Positions 59,604-64,000 of a DNA stretch of 64,000 nt are shown here, piece after piece. The notes beneath the pieces were generated by a model. The model saw only the letters and a list, made by a program, of their open reading frames with translations, was not told the DNA's origin and made no database searches. Origin of the DNA: DASYGT01 sp035999365 (GTDB lineage: Bacteria; Actinomycetota; Actinomycetes; Mycobacteriales; Jatrophihabitantaceae). How positions within the stretch are numbered: position 1 is the stretch's first letter; each line of letters opens with the position of its first letter. The position numbers and the translations under genes were made by a program. The stretch is taken from NCBI GenBank assembly GCA_035999365.1, contig DASYGT010000054.1, positions 18,102-82,101 on the forward strand. Reading direction: 5' to 3'.

Positions 59604-61259
59604 ATGAGCACCACCCGAGTCGTTCGTTCACCGCGGGGCACCGAACTGACGGCGCGCGGCTGGCAGACCGAGGCCCCGCTACGGATGTTGCAGAACAACC
59701 TCGACCCAGAAGTGGCCGAGCATCCGGAGGAGCTCGTCGTCTACGGCGGAACCGGCAAGGCCGCCCGCGACTGGCCCAGTTATGACGCGATCATCCGGAC
59801 GCTCACAGACCTCAAGCTGGACGAGACCCTGCTCGTGCAGAGCGGTCGGCCGGTCGGTGTGATGCAGACGCACGAATGGGCGCCACGCGTGCTCATCGCG
59901 AACTCGAACCTGGTGGGCGACTGGGCGAACTGGGATGAGTTCCGGCGGCTCGAGCAGCTCGGATTGACGATGTACGGCCAGATGACGGCCGGATCGTGGA
60001 TCTACATCGGTACTCAGGGCATCCTGCAGGGCACCTACGAGACGTTCGCCGCGGTTGCGGCGAAGAAGTTCGGCGGCACGCTCGCCGGCACCATCACGCT
60101 GACGGCGGGGCTCGGCGGCATGGGCGGCGCCCAGCCGCTGGCCGTGACGATGAACGGTGGCGTCGCGATCTGCATCGACTGCGATCCGTCGCGTATCGCG
60201 CGGCGCATCGAGCACGGCTATCTCGACATCGTGGCCGACTCGATGCAGCACGCTCTGCAGCTCGCGGTTGAAGCACGTGATGCGCGCAAGCCCTTGTCGA
60301 TCGGCCTCTTGGGCAACGCTGCGTCACTTGTGCCGCAGCTGCTCGCGAACGACGCGCCCATCGATGTCGTCACGGACCAGACCTCGGCGCACGATCCCCT
60401 GAGCTACCTGCCGATAGGTGTCGAGTTCGACGACTGGCATGAGTACGCCGCACGCAAGCCTGATGAGTTCACCGGCCGGGCACGCGCGTCGATGGCGCGT
60501 CACGTCGAGGCGATGGTCGGCTTCATGGACAAGGGTGCTGAGGTCTTCGACTACGGCAACTCGATCCGAGGTGAAGCGCAGCTCGCGGGGTATTCGCGGG
60601 CGTTCGCATTCCCAGGCTTCGTGCCCGCCTATATTCGCCCGTTGTTCTGCGAAGGAAAGGGACCGTTCCGATGGGCTGCGCTGTCCGGTGACCCGAAGGA
60701 CATCGCCCGCACCGACCGTGCCGTACTCGAATTGTTCCCGGAGAACGAGTCGCTGCGGCGGTGGATCACGCTGGCCCAGCAGCGCGTGCACTTTCAGGGG
60801 CTGCCGGCGCGGATCTGCTGGCTCGGTTACGGCGAGCGTGACAAGGCCGGCCTCGCCTTCAACGACCTCGTCGCGTCAGGCGAGGTGAAGGCGCCGATCG
60901 TCATCGGACGCGATCACCTGGATTGCGGCTCGGTCGCCTCGCCGTACCGCGAGACGGAGGCGATGGCCGACGGTTCCGACGCGATCGCGGACTGGCCGCT
61001 GCTGAATGCAATGGTGAACGTCGCCAGCGGGGCGACCTGGGTCTCGATCCACCATGGCGGCGGTGTGGGAATCGGCCGGTCGATCCACGCCGGTCAGGTG
61101 TCGGTCGCCGATGGCACCCCGCTCGCCGCGCAGAAGCTCGAGCGCGTGCTCACCAACGACCCCGGCATGGGTGTCATCCGGCACGTCGATGCGGGCTACG
61201 ACAGAGCGGCCGAGATCGCCGCTGACGCCGGTGTGCGCGTGCCGATGCGCGAAGGCTGA
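59604..61259 (+). CDS. hutU: Urocanate hydratase
   Basis: A 551-residue enzyme that hydrates urocanate to 4-imidazolone-5-propanoate using tightly bound NAD as electrophile. Family markers: LRMLQNNLDPEVAEHPEELVVYGG, GTITLTAGLGGMGGAQPLAVTMNGGVAICID (dinucleotide-binding region), VDQTSAHDPLSYLPIG-type segment, IVIGRDHLDCGSVASPYRET and HHGGGVGIGRSIHAGQVSVADGT. Length is standard (about 550). ATG with GAGAGGA (59589-59595) 8 bases upstream, 13 bp after hutH. The stop is directly adjacent to that of the convergent MutT gene. Confidence 0.97.
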   Translation: MSTTRVVRSPRGTELTARGWQTEAPLRMLQNNLDPEVAEHPEELVVYGGTGKAARDWPSYDAIIRTLTDLKLDETLLVQSGRPVGVMQTHEWAPRVLIANSNLVGDWANWDEFRRLEQLGLTMYGQMTAGSWIYIGTQGILQGTYETFAAVAAKKFGGTLAGTITLTAGLGGMGGAQPLAVTMNGGVAICIDCDPSRIARRIEHGYLDIVADSMQHALQLAVEARDARKPLSIGLLGNAASLVPQLLANDAPIDVVTDQTSAHDPLSYLPIGVEFDDWHEYAARKPDEFTGRARASMARHVEAMVGFMDKGAEVFDYGNSIRGEAQLAGYSRAFAFPGFVPAYIRPLFCEGKGPFRWAALSGDPKDIARTDRAVLELFPENESLRRWITLAQQRVHFQGLPARICWLGYGERDKAGLAFNDLVASGEVKAPIVIGRDHLDCGSVASPYRETEAMADGSDAIADWPLLNAMVNVASGATWVSIHHGGGVGIGRSIHAGQVSVADGTPLAAQKLERVLTNDPGMGVIRHVDAGYDRAAEIAADAGVRVPMREG

Positions 61260-61652
61260 TCACTGCGGGGCGAGGAGCGCGGCCACCCGCGGCAGCAGCG
61301 GCTCGTCCGCTGCCAGCCAGGGGACGGCGGCAAGTTCGGCGGGCAGAAACCACTGCGTTGCGTCGTGGTCCTGCTTCGCCTCCGGGAAGCCGAGCAGGTG
61401 CTCGGCCAGGTAGAGCCGTAGCTCCGTACCCGGCGAGATCACAGATGTTCCGACGAGTTTGCCGACCGCGATCTCGATGGTCAGCTCTTCGCGGCATTCG
61501 CGGACGAGGGCCTCGGCATCGGACTCGCCCTTTTCCACTTTGCCGCCCGGGAACTCCCACTGCCCGGCCAGTTCGGCGGGCGCGCTGCGCCGCGCGCCGA
61601 GCACCCGGCCGTCGCGCAGTACTGCCGCTGCGACGACCACCTGAACGGCCAT
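61260..61652 (-). CDS. NUDIX hydrolase, MutT-like
   Basis: A 130-residue (deoxy)nucleoside triphosphate pyrophosphohydrolase of the MutT type. The NUDIX box is GGKVEKGESDAEALVRECREELTIEI (residues about 36-61), with all catalytic residues; the usual Gly near the end is Thr (EELTIE). The QWEFPGGKVEKGE lead-in is typical of MutT enzymes that clear oxidised dGTP. Stop codon and hutU stop are directly adjacent (61259/61260), with no intergenic space. It is divergent from the HhH-GPD gene, giving two repair-type genes side by side between hutU and hutI. Confidence 0.92.
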   Translation of the reverse strand: MAVQVVVAAAVLRDGRVLGARRSAPAELAGQWEFPGGKVEKGESDAEALVRECREELTIEIAVGKLVGTSVISPGTELRLYLAEHLLGFPEAKQDHDATQWFLPAELAAVPWLAADEPLLPRVAALLAPQ

Positions 61653-61725
61653 GGCGTCACTATCCACCCGCGCGACGACCACGTCACCATCGCCACCGCC
61701 GGTTGGTGGGCAATACGATCGCTGC

Positions 61726-62292
61726 ATGCACCTGGCGACGACACCCGAGGCGAACGCGCTGCTCGAATCCAGTCCCTTGGCCCTGCTGATCGGCATGCTT
61801 TTGGACCAGCAGATACCGATGGAGAAGGCGTTCACCTCGCCCTGGGTCCTGGCAGAGCGTTTGGGCGGCACCCTCGACGCGCAGGTGATCGCCGCGTTCG
61901 ACCCCGACGCGTTCGAGCAGGTGTTCCGCCAGCCCCCTGCCCTGCATCGATTCCCGGCTGCCATGGCCAAGCGGGTGCAGGAATTGGCTCGCATCCTCGT
62001 CGAACGCTTCGGTGGCGACGCCGCAACGGTGTGGACGGCGGCCGCCACCGGCTCGGAGCTGGTCACACGTGTCAGCCAGCTGCCGGGCTTCGGCGAGCAG
62101 AAGGCGAAGATCTTCACCGCGCTGCTCGGCAAGCAGTTCGGCGTGCAGCCGCCGGGCTGGCGTGAGGCGTCGGGCGACTACGGCGCCAAGGGCAGCTCGC
62201 GCTCGGTGGCCGATGTCGTCGATGCCCCGTCCCTCGCGGCCGTCCGCTCGTTCAAGAAGGAGATGAAGGCCGCCGCGAAGGCAGCCGGGTGA
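61726..62292 (+). CDS. HhH-GPD-type base excision repair protein
   Basis: A 188-residue protein of the small actinobacterial HhH-GPD family. A helix-hairpin-helix is visible at LVTRVSQLPGFGEQKAKIFTALLGKQF, preceded by helices LLESSPLALLIGMLLDQQIPMEKAF; the C-terminus is Lys/Ala-rich. The family resembles 3-methyladenine and endonuclease III-type glycosylases but is too short for a full iron-sulfur domain and lacks the four-cysteine cluster. The ATG at 61726 is chosen because homologues begin near MHLATTPEANALL. Its stop overlaps the hutI start by 4 bases (GTGA). Confidence 0.87.
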   Translation: MHLATTPEANALLESSPLALLIGMLLDQQIPMEKAFTSPWVLAERLGGTLDAQVIAAFDPDAFEQVFRQPPALHRFPAAMAKRVQELARILVERFGGDAATVWTAAATGSELVTRVSQLPGFGEQKAKIFTALLGKQFGVQPPGWREASGDYGAKGSSRSVADVVDAPSLAAVRSFKKEMKAAAKAAG

Positions 62293-63434
62293 CCACACTC
62301 GTCAGCGGTATCGGCCTGCTCGCCACGCAGGACGCCGAGCTGGGGGAGATCGACGCCGCTGCCTTTGTCATCGACGGCGCGCACGTGGCCTGGATCGGTC
62401 GCGCGTCCGCGGCACCCGCTGCTGACACCCGCGTCGACGTCGGTGGGCGTGCCGTGATTCCCGGCTTCGTCGACTCGCACGCACATCTCGTCTTTGCCGG
62501 CGATCGCTCTGCTGAGTTTGCCGCGCGCATGGCAGGGCAGCCCTACGCAGCGGGCGGCATACGCACAACGGTCGAGGCGACGCGCGCGGCTACTGACGCG
62601 GAGCTGAGCATGAACGTTGCACGGCTTGCTGACGAGTTGCTGCGCGCGGGCGTCACGACCTTCGAATGCAAGTCGGGATACGGCCTCGATGTCGAGACCG
62701 AGCAGCGGTCCTTGCGGATCGCACGTCAGCTCACGGCCGAGACGACATTTCTTGGCGCGCACGTCGTAGCGCCGGGCGTCGATCGTGCGGACTACCTCGC
62801 CCTGGTCACCGGTCCGATGCTCGAGGCGTGTGCCCCGTTGGCGCGATGGATCGACGTGTTCTGCGAGCAGGGTGCGTTCGACGGCGACGAGGCACGGGCG
62901 GTGCTGTCAGCGGGCATCGGCCGAGGGCTCGGTGCGCGAGTACACGCGAATCAACTTTCCTCGGGACCGGGCGTACAGATCGCGGTAGAACTCGGCGCCG
63001 CGAGTGCCGATCACTGCACGCATCTGTCCTCCGGCGACGTCGATGCGCTGGCCGGTGCTGAGACGGTGGCGACGCTGCTGCCGCTCGCTGAGTTTTCCAC
63101 CCGATCGCCGTATCCCGATGCGCGCAGGCTGCTCGACGCGGGCGCGCACGTGGCGCTTGCGACCGACTGCAATCCCGGCTCGGCGTATTCGACGTCGATG
63201 CCCTTGGCGATCGCGCTTGGGGTGCGCGAGATGCACATGACCCCGGCCGAGGCTGTTCGCGCTGCGACCGCTACCGGTGCTCGCGCCCTGCGTCGCGCCG
63301 ACATCGGCGCGATCGCTGTCGGCATGCGTGCCGACTTCGTCGTGCTGGACGCGCCGAGCTACGTGCACCTCGCCTATCGCCCCGGCGTCCCCTTGATCGC
63401 CCAAGTCTGGCAATCCGGCACACGGGCCTCTTAG
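62289..63434 (+). CDS. hutI: Imidazolonepropionase
   Basis: A 381-residue amidohydrolase that opens 4-imidazolone-5-propanoate to N-formimino-glutamate, the third step of histidine catabolism. The metal site HxH is His64/His66 (VDSHAHLVFAG), with further ligands in ANQLSSGPGVQIAVELGAASADHCTHLSSGDV and VALATDCNPGSAYSTSMPLAIALG. GTG start overlaps the preceding HhH-GPD gene by 4 bases, so translation may be coupled to it. hutH-hutU lie about 1 kb upstream in the same orientation, separated by the MutT/HhH-GPD pair. No hutF or hutG (formiminoglutamate handling) is seen within the window. Confidence 0.95.
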   Translation: MTTLVSGIGLLATQDAELGEIDAAAFVIDGAHVAWIGRASAAPAADTRVDVGGRAVIPGFVDSHAHLVFAGDRSAEFAARMAGQPYAAGGIRTTVEATRAATDAELSMNVARLADELLRAGVTTFECKSGYGLDVETEQRSLRIARQLTAETTFLGAHVVAPGVDRADYLALVTGPMLEACAPLARWIDVFCEQGAFDGDEARAVLSAGIGRGLGARVHANQLSSGPGVQIAVELGAASADHCTHLSSGDVDALAGAETVATLLPLAEFSTRSPYPDARRLLDAGAHVALATDCNPGSAYSTSMPLAIALGVREMHMTPAEAVRAATATGARALRRADIGAIAVGMRADFVVLDAPSYVHLAYRPGVPLIAQVWQSGTRAS

Positions 63435-63505
63435 CGCGACGACCCAAGACGCGGCCCGCGGTTCCCTTGAACGGTTAGGTCCTACCTCGGCACGCGCAGC
63501 GCGAG

Positions 63506-64000
63506 CTAGCATCCGTTCGCCGTCGGGCTGAGGGCTGCATGAACTCTGCCGATGAGTTGGTGCTGATGACCATCGACGCGATAGGTAAAGCGCAGCGCAG
63601 AGAGACTGGCCTTTGCGTCCGATGTCGGAAGGACGCCGATGACGACCTGCCATTCCGGAAGCCGAGACCAAGGACCATTGACTACCGTGCTTGCCGGGGT
63701 GAGCGGAGGCAACGAGGCAGGCATGCCTCGCCGCGCTGCCCAGGCAGCAGGATATGCGGAGGCCCGCAGGTCGCCGTACGCAAAGCCGTTGCCTGTCCCA
63801 TCCCCAGCAACGAACGAAACCTCGGCCAATCGAATATTTCTCGCACCCACCGCCTCAACAGAGGTAACAACGGCCGGCGCGGCTCCGGAGACGACGAGCG
63901 TGTCCATCCCAAATTCTGTGGGCCGGGACTTGAGCACCGACCACGGATCGTCGGTGGTGGCAGCCTGACAGTTGCCGAACGAATCCGACTTGTCGATCAA
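63506..64000 (-). CDS. Unknown protein, 5' end outside window
   Basis: A frame of 164 codons on the minus strand that runs open into the right edge, so its start lies beyond the window. The visible part reads GNCQAATTDDPWSVLKSRPTEFGMDTLVVSGAAPAVVTSVEAV and then a beta-rich region (EWQVVIGVLPTSDAKASLSALRFTYRVDGHQHQ), ending LSPTANGC. It may be the C-terminal part of an exported protein, since surface beta proteins look like this, but no signal peptide can be seen here. I recognise no family. Confidence 0.5.
   Translation of the reverse strand: MIDKSDSFGNCQAATTDDPWSVLKSRPTEFGMDTLVVSGAAPAVVTSVEAVGARNIRLAEVSFVAGDGTGNGFAYGDLRASAYPAAWAARRGMPASLPPLTPASTVVNGPWSRLPEWQVVIGVLPTSDAKASLSALRFTYRVDGHQHQLIGRVHAALSPTANGC

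Overview
This 64 kb window comes from a high-GC actinobacterial chromosome (Actinomycetes). The signs are GC-rich codon use, frequent GTG starts, and lineage markers: a GTP-dependent PEP carboxykinase, the fhaA-fhaB-pstP-rodA-pbpA-pknB cell-wall/growth cluster, a proteasome activator (Bpa/PafE) ending in GQYL, an F420-type luciferase-like oxidoreductase, a 180-kDa NAD-glutamate dehydrogenase, DUF2630, DUF4446 and DUF6191-type small proteins, and a HelD-type RNA polymerase-associated helicase. Parts of the order (quinone oxidoreductase / PLP-fold protein / Bpa) recall Mycobacterium tuberculosis Rv3777-Rv3780, but the overall mixture is not mycobacterial. Genus cannot be fixed from the sequence alone. 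No insertion sequence, prophage, CRISPR array or rRNA was seen. It reads as ordinary core chromosome.

Layout. 1-4.1 kb: a zinc metallopeptidase cut by the window edge, then the TldD/TldE protease pair. 4.3-9.4 kb: PEP carboxykinase, a small lipoprotein, a NUDIX hydrolase and a HelD-like helicase. 9.6-13.1 kb: a 2-oxoacid dehydrogenase operon (E1 alpha, E1 beta, E2; no E3). 13.2-16.8 kb: a 46-residue ORF, a thioredoxin-NHL protein, an F420-type oxidoreductase, a cold-shock protein and DUF2630. 16.8-21.9 kb: an ABC exporter with a LolA-like lipoprotein, divergent from a two-component system. 21.9-29.4 kb: the Ser/Thr kinase/phosphatase, FHA and elongation (RodA/PbpA) operon with one kinase only, followed by tRNA-Leu(CAG). 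29.8-38.8 kb: acyl-CoA synthetase, adenylate kinase, thioesterase, HtrA-like protease, a candidate structured RNA, MsrA, Fpg/Nei glycosylase, rhodanese, glycerophosphodiesterase and an RsbW-like ATPase. 38.9-46.1 kb: NAD-GDH divergent from malic enzyme, and a DUF4349 lipoprotein. 46.1-53.6 kb: aromatic amino acid genes (HPPD, aminotransferase, prephenate dehydratase), a GDT1-family cation exporter, a GroES-like protein, a zincin, SerS and a HAD phosphatase. 53.6-57.9 kb: acyl-CoA synthetase, Bpa, a PLP-fold protein without the PLP lysine, and a quinone oxidoreductase. 58-63.4 kb: the histidine utilisation genes hutH, hutU and hutI, with a MutT and a HhH-GPD gene between hutU and hutI. A partial unknown gene ends the window.

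The least explained signal is a 446-bp intergenic stretch (34542-34987). It holds a promoter-like sequence and three consecutive perfect hairpins, each displaying the loop (A)AACCCCCGC. This looks like a C-rich-loop regulatory RNA related to the actinobacterial 6C class. Other points of interest are short tandem duplications that start inside a gene's stop region (37263 and 45098), a (GGC)10 tract in the E2 gene, a lysine-less class V aminotransferase homologue, and a kinase cluster lacking pknA.
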